64,000 bases of DNA, taken from NCBI RefSeq assembly GCF_030816715.1, contig NZ_JAUSYH010000001.1:4836001-4900000 (forward strand). The letters are read 5' to 3'. Made by a program: the position numbers and the translations under genes. Within the stretch, counting starts at the first letter, position 1, and every line of letters starts with the position of its first letter. Origin of the DNA: Streptomyces achromogenes. Its GTDB lineage: Bacteria; Actinomycetota; Actinomycetes; Streptomycetales; Streptomycetaceae. Under the pieces are notes generated by a model. The model was not told where the DNA came from, made no database searches, and worked only from the letters and a program-made list of their open reading frames with translations. Below are positions 16,475 through 25,729 of this stretch, one piece after another.

Positions 16475-18893
16475 GGAGGCGGACCGCGCCCCTCTTGTGC
16501 AGCGGATCGTTGCCGTTGCCGCACTTGGGGGACTGGATGCAGGACGGGCATCCGGCGTCGCACTCGCAGGAGGCGATGGCCTGGCGGGTGGCGGTCAGCC
16601 AGGCGCGGGCCGTGTGGAAGGCCCGCTCCGCGAAGCCCGCGCCGCCGGGATGGCCGTCGTAGACGAAGACCGTCGGCAGCAGCGTGTCGGGATGAAGGGG
16701 CACCGACACGCCGCCGATGTCCCAGCGGTCGCAGGTCGCGAAGAGCGGGAGCATGCCGATCGACGCGTGTTCGGCGGCGTGCAGGGCCCCGCCGAGGATC
16801 TCGGGGTTGATCCGGGCCGCGTCCAGCTGGTCGTCGGTGACGGTCCACCACACGGCACGCGTGCGCAGCGTACGGGGCGGGAGGTCGAGCTTGGACTCGC
16901 CCAGGACCTCACCGGTGAGGACGCGCCGACGAAGGAAGGAGACGACCTGGTTGGTGACTTCGACCGACCCGTAGCACAACCGGCCCTGGCCCCACGGGAC
17001 CTCGACGTCCGTCTCCAGGACGGAGATCGACGTCGTGTCGCGGGCGACCGTCGAGTACGGCGGGCTGGCCTCCTCGACGAGGGCGACGGAGTCGTCCAGG
17101 TCCAGGGAGCGCACGAGATACGTGCGGCCCTGGTGGAGGTGGACAGCGCCCTCGTGGACGGTGGTGTGGGAGGCCCCGGCGTCGACCGTGCCGAGCAGTC
17201 GGCCCGTGCCGGCCTCGACGACCTGGACCGGGCGACCGCCCTGGCCGCGGATGTCCGTGAGGTCGGCGGCCCGTTCACGGCGGGTCCAGTGCCAGGCCTT
17301 CGTCCGGCGGCGCAGCAGCTTCGCGGCCTCCAGTTGCGGCAGCAGACCTTCCGTCTCGGGGCCGAACAGGGGCAGGTCCTCGTCGGTCAGCGGGAGCTCG
17401 GCGGCCGCCGCGCACAGATGCGGCGCGAGAACGTAGGGGTTGTCGGGGTCGAGGACCGTCGACTCCACCGGACGGTCGAACAGCGCCTCCGGGTGGTGGA
17501 CGAGGAAGGTGTCCAGGGGGTCGTCGCGGGCGATGAGCACGGCCAGCGCGCCCTGACCGGCGCGGCCCGCCCGCCCGGCCTGCTGCCACAGTGACGCGCG
17601 CGTGCCCGGGTAGCCGGCGATCAGGACGGCGTCGAGCCCGGAGACGTCGATGCCGAGTTCCAGGGCGGTGGTCGCGGCGAGACCGAGGAGCTCGCCCGAG
17701 TGGAGGGCCTGTTCCAGGGCGCGGCGCTCCTCGGGGAGGTAGCCGCCGCGGTAGGCGGCGACACGCCGGGCGAGCGAGCGGTCGACCTCGGCGAGACGTT
17801 CCTGGGCGATCACGGAGATCAGCTCGGCGCCGCGCCGGGAGCGGACGAAGGCGACGGTGCGCACGCCCTGGACGGCGAGGTCGGTCAGCAGGTCGGCCGT
17901 CTCGGCGGTGGCCGTACGCCGGACGGGTGCACCTTTCTCGCCCACCATCTCGGTGAGCGGCGGCTCCCAGAGGGCGAACACCAGTTCACCCCGGGGTGAG
18001 GCGTCGTCGGCGACCTCGACCACCGGGAGGCCTGTGAGGCGGCCGGCGGCGACCGCCGGGTCGGCCGCCGTCGCGGAGGCCAGCAGGAAGACCGGGGAGG
18101 CGCCGTAGCGGGCGCACAGACGGCGCAGACGCCGCAGCACGTGGGCGACGTGGGAGCCGAACACGCCGCGATAGGTGTGGCACTCGTCGATGACGACGTA
18201 CTTCAGGGACTTCAGGAAGGAGGACCAGCGGGGGTGGGACGGGAGTATGCCCCGGTGCAGCATGTCCGGGTTGGTGAGGACGTAGTTGGCGTACTGGCGG
18301 ATCCACTCCCGTTCCTCGAACGGCGTGTCGCCGTCGTACACGGCCGGCCGTACGGCGTTGCCGAGAGGTTGTGAGAGTTCCTTCACCGAGCGGCACTGAT
18401 CAGCCGCCAGGGCCTTGGTGGGAGCCAGGTAGAGGGTGGTGGCGCCGCGGCCGTTGGGGGCCTCGGAGCCGTCCAGGAGGGCCGAGAGGACCGGTACCAG
18501 GTACGCCAGCGACTTGCCGGACGCGGTGCCCGTGGCGACGACCACGCAGTCGCCGTCCAGGGCGTGCTCTGCGGCCAGGGCCTGATGCGCCCAGGGGTGC
18601 TCGATGCCGCAGGCCTGCACGGCCGCGACGACCTCGGAACGAATCCGGTCGGGCCAGACGGCATGGCGACCCGCGCGCGGGGGCAAGTGCTCCGTATGAG
18701 TGATGCGCGACGCCCGGTTCGGTCCGGGGGCGAGCCGGTCGAGGACCGCGCCCGGAGACAGGCGGGGCGCGGTCTCGGGCGAGGATCGATCGGATCGGAG
18801 ATTCTTGGCCATCGGCACCGAGTGTGTCACTGGCGTGACGGACAATGGAGCCAAGGCGTCGTGCACGCCTGCCGGTAAGTGATTGAATGCCAT
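16227..18893 (-). CDS. DEAD/DEAH helicase with DUF1998 (MrfA-like)
   Basis: 888-residue superfamily 2 DNA helicase. Walker A is ATGTASGKS, Walker B DECH, with LASAT as motif III and QQAGRAGR as motif VI. The C-terminal DUF1998 region carries the cysteine cluster CECDAGCPSC...C near residue 778. That cluster defines the MrfA family, which in Bacillus subtilis acts in mitomycin-type DNA repair. A DNA-damage role here is inference from family. The start is taken as the ATG at 18893 (MAFNHLPAG); the internal ATG at 18812 is an alternative. The last 60 residues are Pro/Glu-rich repeats that overlap the TadG-like gene by 248 bp. It diverges from bldG. Confidence 0.9.
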   Translation of the reverse strand: MAFNHLPAGVHDALAPLSVTPVTHSVPMAKNLRSDRSSPETAPRLSPGAVLDRLAPGPNRASRITHTEHLPPRAGRHAVWPDRIRSEVVAAVQACGIEHPWAHQALAAEHALDGDCVVVATGTASGKSLAYLVPVLSALLDGSEAPNGRGATTLYLAPTKALAADQCRSVKELSQPLGNAVRPAVYDGDTPFEEREWIRQYANYVLTNPDMLHRGILPSHPRWSSFLKSLKYVVIDECHTYRGVFGSHVAHVLRRLRRLCARYGASPVFLLASATAADPAVAAGRLTGLPVVEVADDASPRGELVFALWEPPLTEMVGEKGAPVRRTATAETADLLTDLAVQGVRTVAFVRSRRGAELISVIAQERLAEVDRSLARRVAAYRGGYLPEERRALEQALHSGELLGLAATTALELGIDVSGLDAVLIAGYPGTRASLWQQAGRAGRAGQGALAVLIARDDPLDTFLVHHPEALFDRPVESTVLDPDNPYVLAPHLCAAAAELPLTDEDLPLFGPETEGLLPQLEAAKLLRRRTKAWHWTRRERAADLTDIRGQGGRPVQVVEAGTGRLLGTVDAGASHTTVHEGAVHLHQGRTYLVRSLDLDDSVALVEEASPPYSTVARDTTSISVLETDVEVPWGQGRLCYGSVEVTNQVVSFLRRRVLTGEVLGESKLDLPPRTLRTRAVWWTVTDDQLDAARINPEILGGALHAAEHASIGMLPLFATCDRWDIGGVSVPLHPDTLLPTVFVYDGHPGGAGFAERAFHTARAWLTATRQAIASCECDAGCPSCIQSPKCGNGNDPLHKRGAVRLLTELLREAPQEKPEPAVEETAGPTAQEETAKRPQTAPEVRPQAEPGMRPQEEPEVRPREEPGVSAAVEAPEAPPPPAVPPAP

Positions 18894-18974
18894 CGCGGCT
18901 GGCGTACCGTCCCGGGGGCTCCTGTTCAGGTGTTCCGAGGGACGACCGCTCGATAGCAAGGTGCTGGAGGATCC

Positions 18975-19316
18975 GTGGACCTGTCCCTGTCGACCCGTAC
19001 CGTCGGCGATCGTACGGTCGTCGAGGTCGGTGGCGAAATCGACGTATATACCGCGCCCAAGTTGCGCGAGCAACTGGTCGAGCTGGTGAACGACGGGAAT
19101 TTCCACCTCGTCGTCGACATGGAGGGCGTGGACTTCCTCGACTCCACCGGGCTCGGCGTACTGGTGGGCGGACTGAAGCGGGTGCGTGCCCATGAGGGCT
19201 CGCTCCGTCTGGTCTGCAACCAGGAGCGTATTTTGAAGATCTTCCGCATCACTGGTCTGACCAAGGTGTTCCCCATTCACACCTCGGTCGACGAAGCGGT
19301 CGCTGCCACCGACTGA
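18975..19316 (+). CDS. bldG: Anti-anti-sigma factor BldG
   Basis: 113-residue STAS-domain protein that controls aerial growth and antibiotic production in Streptomyces. Unphosphorylated BldG binds and sequesters anti-sigma factors; phosphorylation releases it. The phospho-acceptor motif FLDSTGLGVLVGG is intact, with Ser near residue 57. The start is GTG with GGAGG four bases upstream. The partner anti-sigma gene follows after two hairpins, which fits the known mixture of monocistronic and bicistronic bldG transcripts. Confidence 0.97.
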   Translation: MDLSLSTRTVGDRTVVEVGGEIDVYTAPKLREQLVELVNDGNFHLVVDMEGVDFLDSTGLGVLVGGLKRVRAHEGSLRLVCNQERILKIFRITGLTKVFPIHTSVDEAVAATD

Positions 19317-19320
19317 CCAC

Positions 19321-19349
19321 CCGTGCCGGGCCCGTGCGGCCCGGCACGG
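19321..19349 (+). terminator. Hairpin just after bldG
   Basis: Perfect 12-bp stem CCGTGCCGGGCC/GGCCCGGCACGG with a CGTGC loop, four bases beyond the bldG stop codon. It probably causes partial termination before the anti-sigma gene. Confidence 0.75.
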
Positions 19350-19365
19350 ATGGTCGAACAACGTA

Positions 19366-19395
19366 GGGGGTCCGGGCCTCGGCGGCCCGGCCCCC
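19366..19395 (+). terminator. Second hairpin between bldG and the anti-sigma gene
   Basis: CCGGGCC/GGCCCGG stem extended by GGGGG/CCCCC after one bulged T. It is the second strong stem in the 111-bp spacer. It may be an attenuator or protect the bldG mRNA 3' end. Confidence 0.6.
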
Positions 19396-19427
19396 TGACA
19401 GCACGCCCGTAGTTCCGAGGGGGACGC

Positions 19428-19856
19428 ATGGCCACCGTTGAACTCCGCTTCAGCGCGCTGCCCGAGCACGTCAGGACCGCCCGACTGGTGGCGGCGGCGG
19501 TGGCGCGCAGGGCCGGGGTGGACGAGGCGGTTCTCGACGAGGTCCGGCTCGCCGTCGGTGAGGCCTGCTCCCGCGCCGTCGGACTGCACCAGACGGGCGG
19601 TATCACCGCGCCCGTGAAGGTGCTGCTGATCGAGGAGGAGAAACAGTTCTCCATCGAGGTCGGCGACGAGGCGCCCCGTACGGCGCCCGGCGACCGGGCA
19701 CCCGGTTCCGGCGGGGACGTGGAGGCCGAGGAGGACGAGATGGGCCTCGCGGTCATCAGCGGCCTCGTGGACGACGTCGAGGTCACCGCCGGAGAGCACG
19801 GCGGGCAGATCCGTATGACCTGGCCGTCGGCCGCGGTGACGGCCACGCTGACCTGA
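19428..19856 (+). CDS. Anti-sigma factor, RsbW-like (bldG partner)
   Basis: 142-residue HATPase-type serine kinase/anti-sigma protein, the equivalent of the S. coelicolor gene next to bldG. The N-box-like segment EVRLAVGEACSRAV is present with its Glu. A Gly- and Asp-rich ATP-lid segment (about residues 85-105) leads to MGLAVISGLVDDVEV. It should bind BldG and possibly a sigma factor. The target sigma factor is not encoded here. Start ATG follows GAGGGGGACGC. Confidence 0.88.
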   Translation: MATVELRFSALPEHVRTARLVAAAVARRAGVDEAVLDEVRLAVGEACSRAVGLHQTGGITAPVKVLLIEEEKQFSIEVGDEAPRTAPGDRAPGSGGDVEAEEDEMGLAVISGLVDDVEVTAGEHGGQIRMTWPSAAVTATLT

Positions 19857-19894
19857 GTCGTCCCGAGCCGTCCACAGCGTTTCGGTTTCTGAGG

Positions 19895-19914
19895 GGCCCC
19901 ACTCCGGTGGGGCC
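19895..19914 (+). terminator. Terminator of the bldG operon
   Basis: GGCCCCAC/GTGGGGCC stem with a TCCG loop, followed by TCTT, 38 bases beyond the anti-sigma stop codon. Confidence 0.75.
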
Positions 19915-19924
19915 TCTTGGCATG

Positions 19925-20170
19925 CGCGGACCTGGGTAGTCGTGCATGCTTGCAGTGATCTCGCGAGTGAATCATGAGAAGTCAGTCGCGAGAAGTGAAT
20001 CATGCGGCGAACGAAATCGACTGCAATTCGTGAAGCAATTCACGATCAATGCCTTGAAGGCATTACTTGACGAAAAGGCGAATTTCGTTTGCCGGGCACT
20101 GTTTTGATCAGGTTCCGGTACCTACAATCCGTCCACATCTTGAGCTCAGCCCAAGCGTCAAGGAGGACGA
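19925..20170 (+). promoter_or_regulatory. hppA upstream region with repeats and a candidate promoter
   Basis: Unusually AT-rich for this genome. It holds two copies of a CGCGAG...GTGAATCATG element (about 19962-20004). A perfect 6-bp hairpin with a GCAA loop lies at 20029-20044. A perfect inverted repeat, AATGCCTTGAAGGCATT, lies at 20048-20064. A candidate promoter TGTTTT (20100-20105), 17 bp, TACAAT (20123-20128) precedes the AAGGAGG site. The palindromes may be operators. Confidence 0.5.
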
Positions 20171-22579
20171 ATGGCGGGGCTTCCCACCTCTCATCCGTTG
20201 GATCACCCGACAACCCTCGCAGCCGCGGAGCTGACCGACGGCAACCGCCTCCTGGTGGTGGTCATCGCGCTCGTGGCGTTGGCCGCGCTCGTGGTCGCGG
20301 GCGTGCTGCTGCGCCAGGTGCTCGCGGCCGGCGAGGGCACCGACAGCATGAAGAAGATCGCGGCGGCGGTCCAGGAGGGCGCCAACGCCTATCTGGCCCG
20401 GCAGTTGCGCACGCTCGGCGTATTCGCCGTCGTCGTATTCTTCCTGCTCATGCTGCTGCCCGCGGACGACTGGAATCAGCGGGCCGGCCGATCGGTGTTC
20501 TTCTTGATCGGAGCGGCGTTCTCGGCGGCCACCGGTTATATCGGTATGTGGCTCGCCGTGCGCAGCAACGTGCGTGTCGCCGCGGCGGCACGGGAAGCGA
20601 CGCCGGCGGAAGGCGAACCGGAAAAGGATCTCACCGCCGTCTCGCACAAAGCAATGAAGATCGCATTTCGTACGGGCGGCGTCGTCGGCATGTTCACGGT
20701 GGGGCTCGGCCTGCTCGGCGCGGCCTGCGTGGTGCTGGTGTACGCGGCCGACGCGCCGAAGGTGCTGGAGGGATTCGGACTCGGCGCCGCCCTCATCGCC
20801 ATGTTCATGAGGGTCGGCGGCGGCATCTTCACCAAGGCCGCCGACGTCGGCGCCGACCTGGTCGGAAAGGTCGAGCAGGGCATTCCGGAGGACGATCCGC
20901 GCAATGCCGCGACCATCGCCGACAACGTCGGCGACAACGTCGGCGACTGCGCGGGCATGGCGGCCGACCTCTTCGAGTCGTACGCCGTGACCCTGGTGGC
21001 CGCGCTGATCCTGGGCAAGGCGGCCTTCGGCGACGCCGGACTCGCCTTCCCGCTGCTCGTGCCCGCGATCGGCGTGCTCACGGCCATGGCCGGGATCTTC
21101 GCGGTCGCCCCACGCCGGTCCGACCGAAGCGGCATGTCGGCGATCAACCGGGGCTTCTTCATCTCGGCGACGATCTCGCTCGTGCTGGTCGCCGTGGCCG
21201 TCTTCCTCTATCTCCCCGGCAAGTACGCCGACCTCGACGGCGTCACCGACGCGGCGATCCAGGGCAAGAGCGGCGACCCGCGGGTCCTCGCACTCGTCGC
21301 GGTGGCGATCGGCATTCTTCTGGCAGCCGTCATCCAGCAGTTGACGGGCTATTTCACGGAGACCAACCGCCGGCCGGTGCGCGACATCGGCAAGTCGTCG
21401 CTGACGGGCCCCGCCACCGTGGTCCTCGCCGGAATCTCCGTCGGACTCGAATCGGCCGTCTACACCGCCCTGTTGATCGGACTCGGCGTGTACGGGGCGT
21501 TCCTGCTGGGCGGTACGTCGATCATGCTGGCGCTGTTCGCGGTGGCGCTGGCCGGCACCGGTCTGCTCACCACGGTGGGCGTGATCGTCGCCATGGACAC
21601 CTTCGGACCGGTCTCCGACAACGCGCAGGGCATCGCCGAGATGTCCGGTGACGTCGAGGGCGCGGGCGCGCAGGTTCTCACCAACCTGGACGCCGTCGGC
21701 AACACCACCAAGGCGATCACCAAGGGCATCGCCATCGCCACCGCAGTTCTCGCGGCGTCGGCGCTCTTCGGGTCGTACCGGGACGCGATCACGACCGGCG
21801 CGCAGGACGTGGGCGAGAAACTGTCCGGGGCGGGCGCGCCGATGACCCTGATGATGGACATCTCGCAGCCCAACAACCTCGTCGGTCTCATCGCCGGCGC
21901 GGCGGTCGTCTTCCTCTTCTCGGGGCTGGCGATCAACGCGGTGTCACGGTCGGCCGGCGCCGTGGTGTTCGAGGTGCGGCGGCAGTTCCGCGAGCACCCC
22001 GGGATCATGGACTACAGCGAGGAGCCGGAGTACGGCAAGGTCGTCGACATCTGCACCCGGGACGCGTTGCGCGAGCTGGCCACACCCGGACTGCTCGCCG
22101 TGCTGGCGCCCATCTTCATCGGGTTCACCCTCGGGGTCGGGGCGCTGGGCGCGTTCCTGGCGGGCGCGATCGGCTCCGGCACGCTGATGGCCGTCTTCCT
22201 CGCCAACTCCGGTGGCGCGTGGGACAACGCCAAGAAGCTGGTCGAGGACGGCCATCACGGCGGCAAGGGCAGCGAGGCGCACGCGGCGACGGTGATCGGT
22301 GACACGGTCGGCGACCCGTTCAAGGACACCGCCGGCCCCGCGATCAACCCGTTGCTGAAGGTCATGAACCTCGTGGCGCTCCTCATCGCGCCCGCAGTGA
22401 TCAAGTTCAGCTATGGCGAGGACAAGAGCATCGGTGTGCGCATCGTGATCGCGCTGCTCTCGCTCCTCGTCATCGTGGTCGCGGTGTACGTCTCCAAACG
22501 GCGCGGCATCGCCATGGGTGACGAAGAGAACAACACCGGCAGCGCGGCCAAGTCGGTCGATCCGGCGGTGGTTTCCTAG
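20171..22579 (+). CDS. hppA: Membrane-bound proton-translocating pyrophosphatase
   Basis: 802-residue integral membrane enzyme with about 16 helices that couples pyrophosphate hydrolysis to proton export. The substrate motif DVGADLVGKVE and the acidic loop DNVGDNVGDCAGMAADLFESY are intact. The conserved C-terminal SGGAWDNAKK and DTVGDPFKDTAGPAINPL motifs are also present. The diagnostic segment reads GNTTKAITKG. Lys (with Thr three residues on) at this position marks the K+-independent, proton-pumping subclass. Start ATG has AAGGAGG at ideal distance. It is monocistronic, between terminators. Confidence 0.97.
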   Translation: MAGLPTSHPLDHPTTLAAAELTDGNRLLVVVIALVALAALVVAGVLLRQVLAAGEGTDSMKKIAAAVQEGANAYLARQLRTLGVFAVVVFFLLMLLPADDWNQRAGRSVFFLIGAAFSAATGYIGMWLAVRSNVRVAAAAREATPAEGEPEKDLTAVSHKAMKIAFRTGGVVGMFTVGLGLLGAACVVLVYAADAPKVLEGFGLGAALIAMFMRVGGGIFTKAADVGADLVGKVEQGIPEDDPRNAATIADNVGDNVGDCAGMAADLFESYAVTLVAALILGKAAFGDAGLAFPLLVPAIGVLTAMAGIFAVAPRRSDRSGMSAINRGFFISATISLVLVAVAVFLYLPGKYADLDGVTDAAIQGKSGDPRVLALVAVAIGILLAAVIQQLTGYFTETNRRPVRDIGKSSLTGPATVVLAGISVGLESAVYTALLIGLGVYGAFLLGGTSIMLALFAVALAGTGLLTTVGVIVAMDTFGPVSDNAQGIAEMSGDVEGAGAQVLTNLDAVGNTTKAITKGIAIATAVLAASALFGSYRDAITTGAQDVGEKLSGAGAPMTLMMDISQPNNLVGLIAGAAVVFLFSGLAINAVSRSAGAVVFEVRRQFREHPGIMDYSEEPEYGKVVDICTRDALRELATPGLLAVLAPIFIGFTLGVGALGAFLAGAIGSGTLMAVFLANSGGAWDNAKKLVEDGHHGGKGSEAHAATVIGDTVGDPFKDTAGPAINPLLKVMNLVALLIAPAVIKFSYGEDKSIGVRIVIALLSLLVIVVAVYVSKRRGIAMGDEENNTGSAAKSVDPAVVS

Positions 22580-22605
22580 CGCGGCTCACCGGAGGCCAGT
22601 TCAAA

Positions 22606-22645
22606 GAGCGGGCGGGCGGCGCGGGTTGACGCGTCACCCGCCCGC
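22606..22645 (+). terminator. Terminator of hppA
   Basis: AGCGGGCGGG/CCCGCCCGCT 10-bp stem enclosing a second self-complementary element (TGACGCGTCA), just after hppA. Confidence 0.75.
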
Positions 22646-22790
22646 TGTGTCGTCGGTGTGAGCCCGCCGTGAGCCTTCTCTCTCTTGGTGCAAATGGTTC
22701 AGCAGCTCACATAACGGTCATTCGTTCTGGGGTTGTCGCCCGGTTGCCGTGTATGTTCCGGGGCCGAGAGCCATGGAAGGAACCAAACCG

Positions 22791-23372
22791 GTGAACAAGA
22801 AGCTCACGGCCGCACTGTCCGGCGGTGCGGTACTGGTACTGGCACTGTCCGGATGCAGCAGCGACGAAGGCAACAAGGAGCTCGACGCCTGGGCCAAGCA
22901 GGTCTGCGACGCGCTGCCCGCGCAGGACGCCAAGGTCGACGCGGCGAACGCCGCGATCAAGCAGGCCGCCACGGACAACAACGCCCCCGTGAACGTCCAG
23001 AAGACCGACTCCAAGGCCTTCCAGGACATGTCCGACGCCTACAGCGCGCTCGCGCAGGCCGTCCAGAAGGCGGGCACTCCGCCCGGCGTCGACAACGGCG
23101 AGAAGAAGCAGAAGGACGCCGTCGCGGCGCTCACGACCCTCTCGACCTCCTACGCCGGCCTGAAGAAGCAGGTCGACGCCCTGGACACCAAGGACCAGGG
23201 GAAGTTCGCCGACGGTCTGCAGGACATCGCCACCGATCTCGGCCGGCTCAGCAAGAGCGGCAACACCGCGCTGAAGAACCTCGAGCAGGGCGACGTCAAG
23301 GACGCCATGGCCAAGCAGGACAGCTGCAAGAAGGTGGCCGCCTCCGCCTCCGCCCGCGCGAAGAAGAGCTGA
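22791..23372 (+). CDS. Small helical lipoprotein
   Basis: 193-residue predicted lipoprotein. The signal peptide starts MNKKLTAALSGG and ends in the lipobox LSGC. The mature part is Lys/Ala/Asp-rich and helical with two Cys (VCDALP near the start, DSCKK near the end) that could form a disulfide. The GTG start at 22791 has GGAAGGAACC upstream; the ATG at 22773 is less likely. A terminator hairpin follows. No enzymatic motif; function unknown. It is part of the conserved syntenic block between hppA and the methyltransferase. Confidence 0.8.
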   Translation: MNKKLTAALSGGAVLVLALSGCSSDEGNKELDAWAKQVCDALPAQDAKVDAANAAIKQAATDNNAPVNVQKTDSKAFQDMSDAYSALAQAVQKAGTPPGVDNGEKKQKDAVAALTTLSTSYAGLKKQVDALDTKDQGKFADGLQDIATDLGRLSKSGNTALKNLEQGDVKDAMAKQDSCKKVAASASARAKKS

Positions 23373-23393
23373 GCCGGCGCGACCGGACCGGCC

Positions 23394-23411
23394 GGGGCCG
23401 GGAGCGGCCCC
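23394..23411 (+). terminator. Terminator after the small lipoprotein gene
   Basis: GGGGCCG/CGGCCCC stem with a GGAG loop, 22 bases after the stop codon. Confidence 0.6.
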
Positions 23412-23436
23412 AGGGGTGACGGGGGACAATGGGGGC

Positions 23437-24957
23437 GTGAGTAACGCCACCCTGTCTCCCCTGCCCTCCGCCGACCGTCCCGACGTCGCCGCCCGGCTGC
23501 GGGAGGCCCTGCTCGCGGCCGCCTTCACCGCGGACGGCCTCCTCGACCTGCTCGGCGCCCCCGCCTACGCGGCTCTGGCGCGCAGCGAGACCGTGCCGGC
23601 GCTGCGCGCGACCCGCGGGGACACGCCGCTGGAGACGCTCGTGCGCCTCTTCCTGCTCCAGCAACCCGTCCCGCACGCGCGTGTGGCGGAGTTCCTGCCC
23701 GTAGACGCGTGCGTGGAGAGCGGCTGGCTGGTCCCCACGGGCGGCGACGAGATGGCCGCGACCGTCGACGTGCGGCCGTACGGCGGTCCGGACGGCGAGG
23801 ACTGGTTCATCGTGTCCGACCTCGGCTGCGCCGTCGGCGGCGCCGGCGGCATCGGCAGCAACGACGAGGGCGTCGTCCTGGGCGTCGGAGGCGCGTCGAC
23901 GACCCTCGCCGGCATCACCGTGCGCAGGTCCGTCTCCGCCGCTCTCGACCTGGGCGCCGGATCGGGCATCCAGGCACTGCACGCCGCCCGGCACGCCACG
24001 CGCGTGACGGCGACCGACCTCAATCCGCGCGCGCTGCACATCACCGCCCTCACCCTCGCGCTGTCCGCCGCCCCGGCGGCCGAGCTGCGCGAGGGCTCAC
24101 TCTTCGAGCCGGTCCGGGACGACGAGACCTACGACCTGATCGTGTCGAACCCGCCGTTCGTGATCTCGCCGGGCGCCCGGCTCACCTACCGGGACGGTGG
24201 GATGGGCGGGGACGATCTGTGCCGCTCGCTCGTTCAGGGGGCGGGGGAACGGCTGAACGAGGGCGGGTTCGCGCAGTTCCTCGCCAACTGGCAGCACGTG
24301 GAAGGGGAGGACTGGCAGGACAGGCTCAGATCGTGGGTGCCCCGTGGGTGCGACGCGTGGATCGTGCAGCGCGAGGTGCAGGACGTCACGCAGTACGCCG
24401 AACTCTGGCTGAGGGACGCCGGGGACCACCGCAGTGACCCCGCCGAGTACCAGGCGCACTACGACGCATGGCTGGACGAGTTCGAGGCGCGCAAGGTGAA
24501 GGCCGTCGGCTTCGGCTGGATCACCCTGCGCAGGACGGCGGCCGCGGAACCCGTGATCACCGTGGAGGAGTGGCCGCACCCGGTGGAACAGCCGCTCGGC
24601 GACGCGGTCCTGGCGCACTTCGAGCGGCTCGACTACCTGCGTGCCCACGACGACGCGGCTCTGCTCGCCGGTCACTTCCGGCTGGTCGCGGAGGTCGTCC
24701 AGGAACAGGTGGGGCTCCCCGGCGCGGAGGACCCGGAGCACGTGGTGCTGCGCCAGCACCGCGGCATGCGCCGGGCGACCAAGGTCGACACGGTCGGCGC
24801 GGGCTTCGCGGGCGTGTGCGACGGCTCGCTGAGCGCAGGCCGCATTCTCGACGCCATCGCCCAGCTGATGGGCGAGGACCCGGTGCTGCTGCGGGACCGC
24901 ACTCCGGCCCAGATCCGCCTGTTGGTGGAGCAGGGGTTCCTCGAACCGGCGCAGTGA
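23437..24957 (+). CDS. SAM-dependent methyltransferase of the small-domain (HemK-like) type
   Basis: 506-residue cytoplasmic methyltransferase. The SAM-binding motif I is ALDLGAGSGIQAL (about residue 170) and the catalytic SNPPF is of the HemK/RlmG (D/N)PP(F/Y) type, which modify side-chain or base amines. The N-terminal 150 residues are an actinobacteria-specific helical extension. A C-terminal domain of about 160 residues follows the Rossmann core. Substrate not assigned; rRNA or a protein glutamine are options. The GTG at 23437 is chosen; the GTG at 23416 lies in frame and cannot be excluded. Confidence 0.82.
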   Translation: MSNATLSPLPSADRPDVAARLREALLAAAFTADGLLDLLGAPAYAALARSETVPALRATRGDTPLETLVRLFLLQQPVPHARVAEFLPVDACVESGWLVPTGGDEMAATVDVRPYGGPDGEDWFIVSDLGCAVGGAGGIGSNDEGVVLGVGGASTTLAGITVRRSVSAALDLGAGSGIQALHAARHATRVTATDLNPRALHITALTLALSAAPAAELREGSLFEPVRDDETYDLIVSNPPFVISPGARLTYRDGGMGGDDLCRSLVQGAGERLNEGGFAQFLANWQHVEGEDWQDRLRSWVPRGCDAWIVQREVQDVTQYAELWLRDAGDHRSDPAEYQAHYDAWLDEFEARKVKAVGFGWITLRRTAAAEPVITVEEWPHPVEQPLGDAVLAHFERLDYLRAHDDAALLAGHFRLVAEVVQEQVGLPGAEDPEHVVLRQHRGMRRATKVDTVGAGFAGVCDGSLSAGRILDAIAQLMGEDPVLLRDRTPAQIRLLVEQGFLEPAQ

Positions 24958-25262
24958 CGCGGCCAAGCGGCCGGATCTCGACTCCTCCGGGCGCAGGGGT
25001 CGGTCCCGGATCCGCGCGATGCAAGGTTCCGCCGGACATGCCTACCCCTGCCCCTGGCCGAGAGCCCCCACGCCCACCTCCGCCGTCACCCCTGCCTGAA
25101 CCGCCCGGGCCCCCCGCCTCCCGGTGACGCGGTGTTCGCCCCGTGCGTAGTCCGGCCGTTCACCTCGGGTTCGCCGGATCGCCGCCCGCGCGTGACAGCG
25201 TCCGGGCCGGGGCCGGCTGGTGGCCGGGGCAGGCACGGGCGGACGAGGGGGCGGAGGCGACC
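24958..25262. other. Gap between the methyltransferase and the small membrane protein
   Basis: 305 bp, Pro-codon-like C-rich sequence with no supported gene or clear promoter. Confidence 0.4.
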
Positions 25263-25460
25263 ATGGAAAGTGGGCCGATGATCTTCGCGGGAATGGTGTT
25301 GGCTCTCTTCGGGGGCGCTCTGCTGGTGTGGACCGCGGTCCGGGTGGGGCACCGGGAACCCGTGGCCCAGGGTGTGAGCCCCGTCGCATCGGCGGCTCTG
25401 GCCCTGCTGGCCTCGTGTGCGGCAGTGGCGGTCGGCGTGTGGTGCCTGGCCCGCCTGTGA
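25263..25460 (+). CDS. Small two-helix membrane protein
   Basis: 65 residues: MESGPMIFAG leads into a first hydrophobic helix, then a short basic/polar loop (VRVGHREPVAQG) and a second helix ending WCLARL. The ATG at 25263 has GGCGGAGGCGACC upstream. It corresponds in position to the small gene between the methyltransferase and topA in S. coelicolor. Function unknown. Confidence 0.65.
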   Translation: MESGPMIFAGMVLALFGGALLVWTAVRVGHREPVAQGVSPVASAALALLASCAAVAVGVWCLARL

Positions 25461-25729
25461 ATCGATCCCGTCGCACGCTCGTTCGGCGGGCGTGAGGGTG
25501 CTCACGCCGATCAGGGGGAGGGCGCCTCCCGGTCGTACGGAAAAGGGCCGGTCGGTACTCCGGGCGGCAGGAATGGCGGTAGTCGGGTTACCGTTCGAGT
25601 GGCCGTTGCGGGCTTTTCCCGTTTGACACGGGGGCGGGATGTACCGTCACACTCCGCAGCGTCACCATGACCCGACCCCGGGAACAAGGCCTGGGGAGGC
25701 CCCAGCCCCGACCGGAGAGAAGAGCGAAG

